From positions 1-64,000 of the forward strand of contig WRLH01000018.1 in assembly GCA_009777715.1 (NCBI GenBank): a stretch of DNA of 64,000 bases. Reading direction: 5' to 3'. The notes beneath the pieces are model-generated. The model saw only the letters and a program-made list of their open reading frames with translations. It did no database searches and was not told where the DNA came from. Both the position numbers and the translations under genes were made by a program. Each line of letters opens with the position of its first letter. The first letter of the stretch is position 1. Shown here piece by piece: positions 37,973 through 46,357 of this stretch. The DNA is from Lachnospiraceae bacterium. GTDB lineage: Bacteria > Bacillota > Clostridia > Lachnospirales > Lachnospiraceae.

Positions 37973-39077
37973 CTTTCACTCCTAACTTAAGAATATTTTT
38001 GATTTCTATAGCAATCGCCTTAGCAAGTAAAGGTGGCACAGCATTTCCTACTTGCCTTAGCTGGCTTGTCTTAATCCCGATAAATCTAAAATCATCCGGG
38101 AATGATTGTATCCGCGCTGACTCACGTACAGTCGGAACACGATTTGCTTCATAATGGAAATGATGGTTGTGTCCGGTATCAATTGTGAAGCACGGCCGTT
38201 TGCTATTCATACGAGTCCAGGCAATATTTACTTTTCGGGTATTTTGCAATTCTTCGGGAAGCGATTTATAGTTACCTCCGTCCGGCACCATTGCAATTAT
38301 TTCTTTTGTCCGGTCTTTGTGGAGTGTTGCCGAGTGATTAAATAAAAGCTTACTTTTTGAACGCATCATTTTTTGATAATCATTTTGGGCGGGCAAGGCG
38401 TATTCAATTACCTCACCAAGAATACAGTCATCAGGAATGAAATCTAAATCAGAGATTGCGTCTTTGCTTGTAAGGAGCGAAACTCCAGTTTTTCCACCAT
38501 GAGTTGGGGCAGGAAAAATAAATTTTTCTACATTATTATTTTTCTTTTTGATACCGACAAAGAAAACCCGGCGGCGTTGCTGCGGAACTCCAAAATTTTC
38601 AGATGAAAGCATATCATATGATATTTCATATCCAAGGCCAGAAAAATCAGCTAGCACACTTTCAAGTGCCGTCCCATCAAATAAGCGGATAATACCGGGA
38701 ACGTTTTCCATTACAAATACTTTCGGCATAATATGCTTAACAACATTCACAAAAGATTTATAAAGACCATTACGCGGGTCATCTTCGTTTCTTTTTCCTG
38801 AAACCGAAAACCCTTGGCAAGGCGGCCCGCCGATAATTACATCAATATCATCTGCTTCAACGCCGAGAGTTTCAAGTATTCTTTCACCAGACATTTCCTT
38901 TAAATCTTCGTTTAGCGCAACAACATCACCCAAATTATGCTTGTATGTAATTATTGCATCTTGCCAATTATCGATGCCCATTTTCACAGAAAATCCAGCT
39001 TGCTTAAAACCAAGCGAAAAACCTCCGCATCCGCAAAATAAGTCGATAACATTATACTTGCTTATTGAGTCTCCCAC
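37965..39077 (-). CDS. DNA (cytosine-5-)-methyltransferase, first gene of the R-M locus
   Basis: 370 residues. Motif I NVIDLFCGCGGFSLGFKQAGF, motif IV GGPPCQGFS, motif VI MENVPGI, motif VIII QQRRRVFFVG, and motif X LRQVGNAVPPLLAKAIA. It differs enough from the downstream enzyme that the two probably recognise different strands or sites. The start is GTG at 39077 after AGAGGG. The stop overlaps the DUF3883 ATG by 8 nt (ATGTATAA). Confidence 0.93.
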   Translation of the reverse strand: MGDSISKYNVIDLFCGCGGFSLGFKQAGFSVKMGIDNWQDAIITYKHNLGDVVALNEDLKEMSGERILETLGVEADDIDVIIGGPPCQGFSVSGKRNEDDPRNGLYKSFVNVVKHIMPKVFVMENVPGIIRLFDGTALESVLADFSGLGYEISYDMLSSENFGVPQQRRRVFFVGIKKKNNNVEKFIFPAPTHGGKTGVSLLTSKDAISDLDFIPDDCILGEVIEYALPAQNDYQKMMRSKSKLLFNHSATLHKDRTKEIIAMVPDGGNYKSLPEELQNTRKVNIAWTRMNSKRPCFTIDTGHNHHFHYEANRVPTVRESARIQSFPDDFRFIGIKTSQLRQVGNAVPPLLAKAIAIEIKNILKLGVKDV

Positions 39078-39096
39078 AATTTATCCCTCTCAAGAT

Positions 39097-39125
39097 ATAG
39101 TATCACATTTACTGCCAAACCACAA
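39097..39125 (-). promoter_or_regulatory. Promoter of the restriction-modification operon
   Basis: Minus-strand TTGTGG (39120-39125), 17 bp, extended -10 TGA-TACTAT (39097-39102), leaving a short leader with AGAGGG before the GTG start. No controller-protein gene is present. Confidence 0.5.
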
Positions 39126-39159
39126 CCCTTGGTTATAATCTTGGTATGGGGACTCCACG

Positions 39160-40446
39160 CTACCGCTTTGCCAGCTCTTCCATTATTTCTGCCCAGCCGA
39201 TTTCTTTTTCGGCCATCAGAACCATTAAATGGTAAAGATAATCGGCAATCTCATATTTAATTTCATTTGCATTAGGATTTTTGGCGGCGATGACGATTTC
39301 GGTCGCCTCTTCGCCCATTTTTTTCAGAATTTTATCAAGACCCTTATCTAAAAGATAATTGGTGTAAGAACCTTCCTTGGGATTTGCTTTACGGTCGTTG
39401 ATTATTGAAAGGACGGCCTCAAGCACTTTGGCAGGGCTTTTTTTATCCGTGCTTTTCTGCTCAATAATTGTATTAAAAAAACAGTTGCTTTCTCCGGTAT
39501 GGCAAGCAACGCCGATCTGCGTCACGCGGGCCAAAATGCAGTCCTTGTCACAGTCAGCGGTTAAGGAGCGGACATATTGGTAGTGGCCGCTGGTTTCACC
39601 CTTTAGCCACAGTTTTTTCCTGCTCCGGCTATAATAAGTCATCCGCCCGCTTTTCAACGTGCTGTTAAATGCTTCTTCATTCATGTAAGCCATCATCAAA
39701 ACTTCGTTTGAGCTATTTTCCTGGACAATGACCGGAATAAGGCCATCCTTAGTTTTGGTTAAAGCGGAAAACTCAATCGCTGCCTTAAATTCGCTTAAAG
39801 CAATGCCGTTTTCGCGGCATAAATCTTTTATCTTAAATAATTCTTTGGCATTATGGTTGATTGCGTTGCCCGTGATGGCTGTATTGACTGGTTTGGTCAA
39901 TAGCTCCATTATTTTATCCAATGATATTTTCGGGGCGTGTAAAATCATCGGCAAGCTGCTTATTTCATCGGCATCGCGGATCAGATGTTCATTGATGATG
40001 ATTATTTCGCTGACAAAGTCGTTTAACAGCCCTTCATTTGCGGTTATCTCATTTTTTTCCCCAATGCACGCGATAATTTTGTCCTTGCCAAACTTTTTTG
40101 AGACCTCTTTGGTAATCGCAATATTTTTCTCATTGGCAAAGCTTAGGGCGGCTTTAGCGCAACCGGAATAAAGCAATTTTTTCACATCTTCCATGCGCGA
40201 AATATTGCCGGCCCCAATCACCGGGACTTGAGCCTTTGCCGCAATTTCCTTGATAATATCTAGGTTTTTTTGCTTATCCTGTTCATTTTGGGACATCTCA
40301 AAAATAAGCAGCTCATCAGCCCCGCTTTCAGCATAAAATATTGCCAGCTTAAGCGGTTCATCACTAAGGATTGTCAAGTCGTCTAAAGCATTAACTGCGT
40401 TAGCCTCAAATAAATATATCGATGGAATAAACCTTTTGATCGACAT
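39160..40446 (-). CDS. hisIE: HisF-like pseudo-domain fused to phosphoribosyl-AMP cyclohydrolase/phosphoribosyl-ATP pyrophosphatase
   Basis: 428 residues. The last 210 carry HisI (about 225-325, with the zinc-site cysteines in DCDKDC and CHTGESNCFF) and HisE (about 335-428, MGEEATEIVIAAKN). They hydrolyse PR-ATP to PR-AMP and open its ring (steps 2 and 3 of histidine synthesis). The first 215 residues resemble HisF (RFIPSIYLFEAN, YAESGADELLIF, VPVIGAGNISRMEDVKKLLYSGC), but the catalytic Asp of HisF (PCLDV) is Tyr and the second Asp is not evident. This half is probably structural or regulatory. It is the last gene of the his operon here. Confidence 0.88.
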   Translation of the reverse strand: MSIKRFIPSIYLFEANAVNALDDLTILSDEPLKLAIFYAESGADELLIFEMSQNEQDKQKNLDIIKEIAAKAQVPVIGAGNISRMEDVKKLLYSGCAKAALSFANEKNIAITKEVSKKFGKDKIIACIGEKNEITANEGLLNDFVSEIIIINEHLIRDADEISSLPMILHAPKISLDKIMELLTKPVNTAITGNAINHNAKELFKIKDLCRENGIALSEFKAAIEFSALTKTKDGLIPVIVQENSSNEVLMMAYMNEEAFNSTLKSGRMTYYSRSRKKLWLKGETSGHYQYVRSLTADCDKDCILARVTQIGVACHTGESNCFFNTIIEQKSTDKKSPAKVLEAVLSIINDRKANPKEGSYTNYLLDKGLDKILKKMGEEATEIVIAAKNPNANEIKYEIADYLYHLMVLMAEKEIGWAEIMEELAKR

Positions 40447-40448
40447 TT

Positions 40449-41036
40449 TTACAACGCCCCTTTCGTGCTAAGGACTCCGTCCACACGCGGGTCAAACGAA
40501 ATTGCTTCACTTAATGCTTTGGCAAAAGCTTTAAAGATTGCTTCGATTTTGTGGTGGTCGTTATATCCGGACAAAAGCTTTATATGAAGGTTCATTCCCG
40601 CCGCATAAGAGACAGAATAAAAAAATTCACGGATTAGCTGGGTTTCCAAATATCCGATACATTCAGTCTGGAAGCTGGCATCAAAATCAAGAAAGGGGCG
40701 GCCGCTCAAATCTATGGCGCATAATGCAAGGGCATCGTCCATTGGCAGGATATATTGGCCAAAGCGTTTAATGCCTTTTTTGTCGCCGACGGCTTTTAGG
40801 ATTGCTTGCCCAAGAACGATTCCGGCATCTTCAACGCTATGGTGTCCGTCAATATGCAAGTCACCCTCTACGCTTAGGTTCATGTCAATAAAGCTATGTT
40901 TGGCAAATCCTTCCAGCATATGGTCTAGGAAGCTGATTCCGGTCTTTATTGCTGATTTGCCGCTTCCGTCTAGGCAGAGGGTCAGGTTGATTTTGGTCTC
41001 CTTAGTTTCTCGTTCAATTCTTGCTGTTCTTTCCAT
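40449..41036 (-). CDS. hisB: Imidazoleglycerol-phosphate dehydratase
   Basis: 195 residues, the monofunctional form, dehydrating IGP to imidazole acetol phosphate. Manganese-binding motifs are visible: FLDHMLEGFAKHS, GDLHIDGHHSVEDAGI and GYNDHHKIEAIFKAF, with the C-terminal DGVLSTKGAL. Its stop is 2 nt before the hisIE start. Upstream lies a 540-bp gap with repeats separating it from hisD. Confidence 0.96.
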   Translation of the reverse strand: MERTARIERETKETKINLTLCLDGSGKSAIKTGISFLDHMLEGFAKHSFIDMNLSVEGDLHIDGHHSVEDAGIVLGQAILKAVGDKKGIKRFGQYILPMDDALALCAIDLSGRPFLDFDASFQTECIGYLETQLIREFFYSVSYAAGMNLHIKLLSGYNDHHKIEAIFKAFAKALSEAISFDPRVDGVLSTKGAL

Positions 41037-41100
41037 ATTATACCATCTTTCTTTGAATTATTTATTACGGTTTAAGACTAATTTTTAGGTAAAAATAGCT

Positions 41101-41276
41101 GTGTTACGTCAGGTAATAACGTATACGGTCAGGCAATAATCTTTTTCCGGTGTTGTGCGTGTTACGTCAGGTAATAATGTATTACGGTCAGGCAATAATC
41201 TTTTTCCGGTGTTGTGCGTGTTACGTCAGGTAATAATGTATTACGGTCAGGCAATAATCTTTTTCCGGTGTTGTGG
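41101..41276 (+). repeat. Three tandem 58/59-bp units between hisD and hisB
   Basis: Units start at 41101, 41159 and 41218 with GTGTTACGTCAGGTAATAA; units 2 and 3 are nearly identical. Inside each unit GTCAGGTAATAA and GTCAGGCAATAA form a half-repeat. The unit ends in TTTTTCCGGTGTTGTG. No coding potential or CRISPR spacer pattern. Confidence 0.85.
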
Positions 41277-41435
41277 CCTAATCGAACATTAAAATACAAT
41301 TTATTCTCTGGGTAGAAGGCGGCCAAGACACCTTAAAAAAGATTTTGCCTTCCCTTACCTATAGTTCTCGCCATCTGTAAGTAGTTATTGCTTTTCTTAA
41401 CCCTTAAGTTCTATTTAACATTGCTCCCCTCTTAC

Positions 41436-41506
41436 GTCATTGCGGCCTCCGAGCCGCAATCTGCAAGGAGTTTAAAGCCGCGTCATTGCGGGCTTGATCC
41501 GCAATC
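41436..41506. repeat. Two family B palindromes 3' of hisD
   Basis: Copies at 41436-41461 and 41482-41506, both in the GTCATTGCGG orientation. With the tandem units they account for most of the gap 41037-41574, where no gene is seen. Confidence 0.7.
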
Positions 41507-41574
41507 CTATTTAACATCATCGAATCTCACTCGTAGGGTAAGGTATCTTTGCTTTACTTTTCCTCTAAATATCA

Positions 41575-42867
41575 TCAACCATCGAATCTCACCCGTATTG
41601 CGTTGGCGTGGGCGGTTAAGCCTTCCTTTGCTGCAAATAGTTCGATATCTTCATGTATTTCGGAAAGTGCCTCGGCGGTATAAGCAATAATGCTTGACTT
41701 TTTCGTAAAATCATCAACATTTAAGGGTGAAAAAAAGCGGGCTGTCCCATTCGTTGGGATTATATGGTTTGGCCCGGCAAAATAATCACCTAGCGGCTCT
41801 GATGAATATTCACCAAGGAAAATTGCTCCGGCATGGCGGATTTTGGGCATGATTTCAAACGGTGCTTTGGTCAAAATCTCAACGTGTTCAGCGGCAATTT
41901 CATTGGTCAGCGCAATTGCTTCTTCCATATCCTTGGCCAGCAAAATAAAGCCATAATTTGAAAGTGATGCTTTCATGATATCAGAACGTGGCAATTCGTC
42001 AAGGAATTTGTCAATTTCTATTAAAACTTTTTCGGCAAGCTCCTGGCTATCGGTAACCAAAATCGCGCTTGCCAGCTCGTCATGTTCGGCTTGCGACAAT
42101 AAATCAGCGGCAATATAGCGCGGGTTGGCCGTCTTATCAGCAAGGACAAGGATTTCACTTGGCCCGGCAAGGGAATCAATGCTGACAAAACCAAAACAGG
42201 CTTTTTTGGCAAGGGCAACATACATATTGCCCGGCCCGGTTATTTTGTCCACCTTGGGGATGCTCTTTGTCCCAAAAGCCATTGCGGCAATGGCCTGGGC
42301 CCCTCCGGCTTTGTAAATTTCATCAACCCCAGCGATATCACAGGCAACCAAAGTCCCATCAAAAACAAAACCATTCGCGTCCGGCGGCGTTGCAACAATA
42401 ATCCGCGAAACTCCCGCCACTTTGGCCGGGATAACGTTCATCAGGACACTTGACGGATAAGCTGCTTTAAAGCCCGGCACATAAACCCCGGAAATATCAA
42501 GCGGCGTAATCCGCTGGCCAAGAATGCTCCCATTTGCGTGTGTTTCAAACCAGCTTTCACGCTTTTGCTTCTCATGGAAAGAAATAATATTCTTGGCTGC
42601 CCTTTTCATTACCGCGACAAATTCTGGGCTTACCCGTTCATATGCCGCCGCAATTTCTTCTTTGGTAACGCGGATATTCGCTTCATTAATATCGCACTTG
42701 TCAAATTTTTTCGTATAATGAAACAAGGCTTGATTGCCGTTGTTTTTGACATCATCGATAATTTCTGCCACAACTTTTTCATGCTCAGGAAATTGGCCGA
42801 CACCTCTTTTTAGCAACGCCGTCAGCACATCTTTTTTGGCTTCGGCAGTTAATTCTATTATTTTCAT
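41575..42867 (-). CDS. hisD: Histidinol dehydrogenase
   Basis: 430 residues, catalysing the last two oxidations to histidine with NAD. Visible blocks include YVPGFKAAYPSSVLMNVIPAKVAGV, KITGPGNMYVALAKK, DLLSQAEHDE, AGAIFLGEYSSEPLGDYFAGPNHIIPTNGTARF and a C-terminal EGLTAHANAI; the catalytic Glu/His and zinc ligands are present. The ATG overlaps the hisG stop by 4 nt (ATGA). Confidence 0.96.
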   Translation of the reverse strand: MKIIELTAEAKKDVLTALLKRGVGQFPEHEKVVAEIIDDVKNNGNQALFHYTKKFDKCDINEANIRVTKEEIAAAYERVSPEFVAVMKRAAKNIISFHEKQKRESWFETHANGSILGQRITPLDISGVYVPGFKAAYPSSVLMNVIPAKVAGVSRIIVATPPDANGFVFDGTLVACDIAGVDEIYKAGGAQAIAAMAFGTKSIPKVDKITGPGNMYVALAKKACFGFVSIDSLAGPSEILVLADKTANPRYIAADLLSQAEHDELASAILVTDSQELAEKVLIEIDKFLDELPRSDIMKASLSNYGFILLAKDMEEAIALTNEIAAEHVEILTKAPFEIMPKIRHAGAIFLGEYSSEPLGDYFAGPNHIIPTNGTARFFSPLNVDDFTKKSSIIAYTAEALSEIHEDIELFAAKEGLTAHANAIRVRFDG

Positions 42868-43508
42868 AAGACTTCCCTCAATCCGTTAATAATCTTTTTT
42901 ATCCGCTCCGGATTCATTTGCATACTGACTTGGTTAACAATCAAACGCGCCGAAACCGGACAAATTTCTTCTAAAACAACCAATTTATTTTCTTTGAGTG
43001 TTGATCCGGTCTCAACGATATCAACGATAACATCGGAAAGCTCAACTAGCGGGCCTAATTCAACCGAGCCGTTTAATTTGATGATGTCAACCGTCTGGTG
43101 CTTTTTATTGAAAAAATAATCCTTGGTAAGATGGGGATATTTGGTTGCAACGCGGATTTTTTCATGGTGCAAAAGTTTTTCTTGGCTTTCTTTGGGCCCG
43201 CAGACGCAGATCCGGCATTTGCCAAAAGATAAATCAAGCACTTCATAAACGCGCCGATTTTCTTCCATTAAAATATCTTTGCCAACCACGCCAAAATCAG
43301 CTGCCCCATATTCAACATAGGTCGGCACATCAGGGCCTTTGGCGAGAAAAAATCTAAGCTTTAATTCTTCATTGACAAAAACCAGCTTGCGGGAGCTTTT
43401 ATCTTGCATTTCTTCACAATGAATCCCGATTTTTTCTAATAGTTCTAAAGTTTGAAAGGCTAGCCTGCCTTTACATAGGGCAAAGGTCAAATACCTTGAG
43501 TTTTCCAT
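42864..43508 (-). CDS. hisG: ATP phosphoribosyltransferase catalytic subunit, short form
   Basis: 214 residues, the short HisG that needs HisZ for activity and feedback control. LTFALCKGRL, GAADFGVVGKDIL, RVATKYPHLTKDYF and IVDIVETGSTLKEN (PRPP loop) are visible. It catalyses the first step of histidine synthesis. AGAGGT precedes the ATG. The hisZ gene lies 35 nt upstream, and hisD overlaps downstream. Confidence 0.96.
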   Translation of the reverse strand: MENSRYLTFALCKGRLAFQTLELLEKIGIHCEEMQDKSSRKLVFVNEELKLRFFLAKGPDVPTYVEYGAADFGVVGKDILMEENRRVYEVLDLSFGKCRICVCGPKESQEKLLHHEKIRVATKYPHLTKDYFFNKKHQTVDIIKLNGSVELGPLVELSDVIVDIVETGSTLKENKLVVLEEICPVSARLIVNQVSMQMNPERIKKIINGLREVL

Positions 43509-43543
43509 TTATACCTCTTACATCGCAGTTAATATCATTTCAA

Positions 43544-44671
43544 TTATTTACGCAACCTCTTTAAGATTACTTTTTTCCCTTCCTTGCGTAAAACCCTGGC
43601 TTCTGCTAAAGCGTCTTTAAAATTCTCGGCCGGGTACTCGACTTTGATAGTCACTTCTTCGGGAATTTCGGCCTTTTGGCGGCTTAAGGCAGCCATCAAG
43701 TCATCAACAACCAGCCCAAAACCAACGGCCGGGGCTTTAGTCCCGAACTTTTCTAACAGATTGTCATACCGCCCGCCTCTTAAGATTACGTCACCGACCC
43801 CATAAGCAAAGCATTTAAAAATAATGCCCGTATAATAATTATATTTGCTAAGCATTCCTAAGTCAAACGCAACATATTTTTCAACCCGGTATTGGCACAA
43901 AATTTCGTATAATTCAAGCAGCCGGGTAACAGCTTTCGTTGATCTTTCATTATCGGCTTGGTTTTTTGCGCTGCGTAAAATTTCGATTGAGCCAAAAAAA
44001 TCAGTAATATTAATTAAACTGCTCCGGTACTTTGGCAAAACTCCGGCTTCAATCAGCAGATTCTCCGCTCCGAAGATATTTTTTTCGGAAATAAAATCCC
44101 TTAATTTTAACTCTGTTTGGTCGTCAATTCCTGCCGCCTGGCACATTCCTTTGAAATATTCCACCTGCCCAATGCTGATTTGAAATTCTTTAAGGCCAAC
44201 CGCAAGCAATGACTCAATTGCCAGCGCAATTGTCTCCGCTTCCGCAAAAATGCTGTCATCACCAATTAACTCAACCCCCATTTCCGTAACTTCCTTACGT
44301 TTTCCCTGCAAGCCGACGGTATTGGTGTAGGTATTGCCCTGATAGGTAAGCCTTAGGGGTTCGGTAAGATTATGGAAATATTTGGCAACGCAGCGTGTCA
44401 CGCCAGGGGTAAAATCAGGACGCAAAACCATTGTATTACCCTCGTTATCGGCCAATTTAAATAAATCCTTTGACGGCGTAGTCCCAACCTCGCGTGAAAA
44501 AACGTCAAAAAATTCAAAAGTAGGGGTTTGGATGACCTCATAACCATAAAGGCCTATTTGCTTGCGGATAACGTCTTCGACCCAAAGCTTTTTGGCATAT
44601 TCTTTTCCGTAGATGTCCCTCACGCCCTCGGGTGTATGTAACAGGCTGTTTTTCATGGCTTCCTCTTTCAT
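43544..44671 (-). CDS. hisZ: ATP phosphoribosyltransferase regulatory subunit
   Basis: 375 residues, a histidyl-tRNA-synthetase-like protein without charging activity. PEGVRDIYGKEY, the class II motif 2-like LRPDFTPGVTRCVAKYF and GGRYDNLLEKFG are visible. The anticodon-binding domain is short, as expected for HisZ. The start at 44671 follows AAGGAG; a second ATG at 44656 also has a fair site. First gene of the his operon, behind a consensus promoter. Confidence 0.92.
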   Translation of the reverse strand: MKEEAMKNSLLHTPEGVRDIYGKEYAKKLWVEDVIRKQIGLYGYEVIQTPTFEFFDVFSREVGTTPSKDLFKLADNEGNTMVLRPDFTPGVTRCVAKYFHNLTEPLRLTYQGNTYTNTVGLQGKRKEVTEMGVELIGDDSIFAEAETIALAIESLLAVGLKEFQISIGQVEYFKGMCQAAGIDDQTELKLRDFISEKNIFGAENLLIEAGVLPKYRSSLINITDFFGSIEILRSAKNQADNERSTKAVTRLLELYEILCQYRVEKYVAFDLGMLSKYNYYTGIIFKCFAYGVGDVILRGGRYDNLLEKFGTKAPAVGFGLVVDDLMAALSRQKAEIPEEVTIKVEYPAENFKDALAEARVLRKEGKKVILKRLRK

Positions 44672-44734
44672 TAGCTCCTTTTTTATTGTATGAAGCATTC
44701 ACCGTAGCGGAACATGGCTTTGTTTTGTTTTGCT

Positions 44735-44754
44735 TTAGCGTGTTAACGTGCTAA
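44735..44754 (-). promoter_or_regulatory. Palindrome downstream of the his promoter, possible TrpR-family operator
   Basis: TTAGCGTGTT/AACGTGCTAA, 20 bp with 8 of 10 pairs symmetric and a central GTTAAC. It lies about 18-37 nt into the predicted hisZ transcript. The TrpR operator shares the GTTAAC centre, and TrpR-like YerC/HisR proteins are known his repressors in Firmicutes, so a HisR-type site is a reasonable guess. Confidence 0.45.
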
Positions 44755-44778
44755 CGAATTATCACGGTGAACTGTTTC

Positions 44779-44807
44779 ATTATAAAATAAGATTTTCGAA
44801 ATGTCAA
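44779..44807 (-). promoter_or_regulatory. Consensus sigma-A promoter of the his operon
   Basis: Minus-strand TTGACA (44802-44807), 17 bp, TATAAT (44779-44784). The predicted start is near 44772, giving a leader of about 100 nt. A TTCACCG/CGGTGAA pair about 60 nt apart could close a leader stem; no T-box motif was seen. Confidence 0.8.
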
Positions 44808-44981
44808 TGCTTTATCTTTTATATAAATATATTCCGACTCTCTTTCGCTCCGGGATAAACTCCGCGCGTTAAATCCGCGCGTCCGAGAGTGTCAATTCAT
44901 GTCCAACTCACTTTCGCTGCCTTCGTCATTGCGGCCTCCGAGCCGCAATCTTGTAACTCCGCGCGTTAAATCCGCGCGTTC

Positions 44982-45071
44982 GAGAGTATCAATTCAATGC
45001 CCGACCCGCTTTCGCTCCGAGAGAATCGTTTTGACGATATCTCAAGGGTCGGGCTTATGAATCGCACTCTC
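44982..45071 (-). repeat. Palindromic element A, copy 3 (90 bp, internally deleted)
   Basis: Same ends and CCGACCC/GGGTCGG segment, but the apical stem is missing. The remaining loop is AATCGT-TTTG-ACGAT, so the shortened form still pairs. Confidence 0.75.
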
Positions 45072-45425
45072 TATCGCATGATGAATGATTTGATAATAGT
45101 CTGACTCGCTTTCGCGGTTTTGCATATGGAAGTCCCCGAACCGTGTCATTGCGGGCTTGCTCTGCAATCTCACTAGGCTTGATTAGATTGTAGGGTACAT
45201 GAACAAAAATATCCACGTTCTGCCCTTTGAGACTTCCGCGAACTTCGTTCGGTATTTACAAAGTAGAAATTTTCCGCAAAGCAATCACGTAAATCCGCGA
45301 AAGTGGTCGGATGATGATTCGGCAACTCTCACATACGCGAAATAAATATAGGATTGCGGCTCGGAGGCCGCAATGACGCAGACTGCAAGCAGGTCAAACG
45401 ATTACAAACCCTTTATCGTACGATA

Positions 45426-45550
45426 GAGAGTGCGATTCATAAGACCGACCCTTGAGAAATGTCGTTACTTAATTCGCGTATTTTGCGAATTTATGTAACG
45501 CAACATTTCTCTCGGAGCGAAAGCGAGTCGGACGATGAATTGACACTCTC
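45426..45550 (+). repeat. Palindromic element A, copy 4 (125 bp, divergent stem)
   Basis: Middle stem GAGAAATG/CATTTCTC and apical stem AATTCGC/GCGAATT, both different from the other copies yet fully paired. Confidence 0.8.
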
Positions 45551-45741
45551 AAACGCGCGGAAATATCAATAATGGGATTGCGAGTCAAGCTCGCAATGAC
45601 GCAGACTGCGAAAGCGAGTCGGAGATGAATCGGCAGCTCTCTAACGCGCGGATTGCGAGTTGCGCGGATTGCGAGTCACGCAAATTGCGAGTCAAGCCCG
45701 CAATGACAAGCGAAGATTGCGGCTCGGAGGCCGCAATGACG

Positions 45742-46278
45742 CTACCTCTCCCTCTCCCCCAAATCCCTCTGAATCATATCCAAATAAGGCACTAAAATCC
45801 CCTGCTTTTTCGGCAAAACATAATCGGGATTAAGCTCTTCGAAGCGAAAGCTTTTCCGCCCGCCGGAAGCCATCCGCTCCCAGAAAAAACGAAGCTTTAG
45901 ATAAGGCAAATAATAAATCAAATCGCGGCCAGAATAAAAAAGAAGAAAAAAGGCAATCCCGCCCTGTTTTTCAAATAAATCCATAAAATTTACCTGATGC
46001 TCATGGATATTGCTAAGGGCATAGGTATCAGAAGCACTTTCTTTTGCTTCAAAACAAACCGGAAGCCCTTGGACCGCCCCGATATAATCGACCGTACTCT
46101 TCTGCTCAAAATATGCTAACGTGATATGGCGGCTTTCCTTGTCAATTTGGACCGGGGTAATCGGAGTCGGCACTTTTTGGATTAGCGCAAGCCCATATTC
46201 AGCATATTTTTCATTAGTCCGGTTTATCAAATCTTCGAGGGTTGAACCGCGTAAGCCCCGTGAATTCCATGTTGCCAT
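45742..46278 (-). CDS. recU: Holliday junction resolvase RecU
   Basis: 178 residues. The Firmicute-specific resolvase shows NSRGLRGSTLEDLINRTNEKY at the N-terminus, then the PD-(D/E)XK site KSTVDYIG (Asp64) and CFEAKES (Glu77, Lys79), and HEHQVNFMDLFEKQGGIAFFLL. It cuts four-way junctions and helps RecA in recombination. It is the last gene after HAD, YgiQ and RluA genes on the same strand. A family B palindrome touches its stop codon. Confidence 0.93.
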   Translation of the reverse strand: MATWNSRGLRGSTLEDLINRTNEKYAEYGLALIQKVPTPITPVQIDKESRHITLAYFEQKSTVDYIGAVQGLPVCFEAKESASDTYALSNIHEHQVNFMDLFEKQGGIAFFLLFYSGRDLIYYLPYLKLRFFWERMASGGRKSFRFEELNPDYVLPKKQGILVPYLDMIQRDLGERER

Positions 46279-46357
46279 ATTTTACCATCCCTTTCCAAAC
46301 GCGCTTGCAAACTTGTAAGCTGCAAACTCGCAAGCTGCAAACTTTAAAACCGAATCA

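Larger units (their letters stand above)
44925..45740. repeat. Repeat-dense 3' region of recU: seven family B copies and fragments
   Basis: B copies at 44925-44950, 45145-45169, 45352-45377, 45576-45600, 45684-45707 and 45715-45740, plus degenerate ones. A C end lies near 45187-45215 (GGTACATGAACAAAAATATCC). Several copies of CTCCGCGCGTTAAATCCGCGCG stand next to A ends (44867, 44955). The gap 44808-45741 contains no gene. Confidence 0.7.

Noticed and set aside
41101-41276. CRISPR array between hisD and hisB
   Set aside because: The units are contiguous direct repeats without variable spacers, and there are no cas genes.
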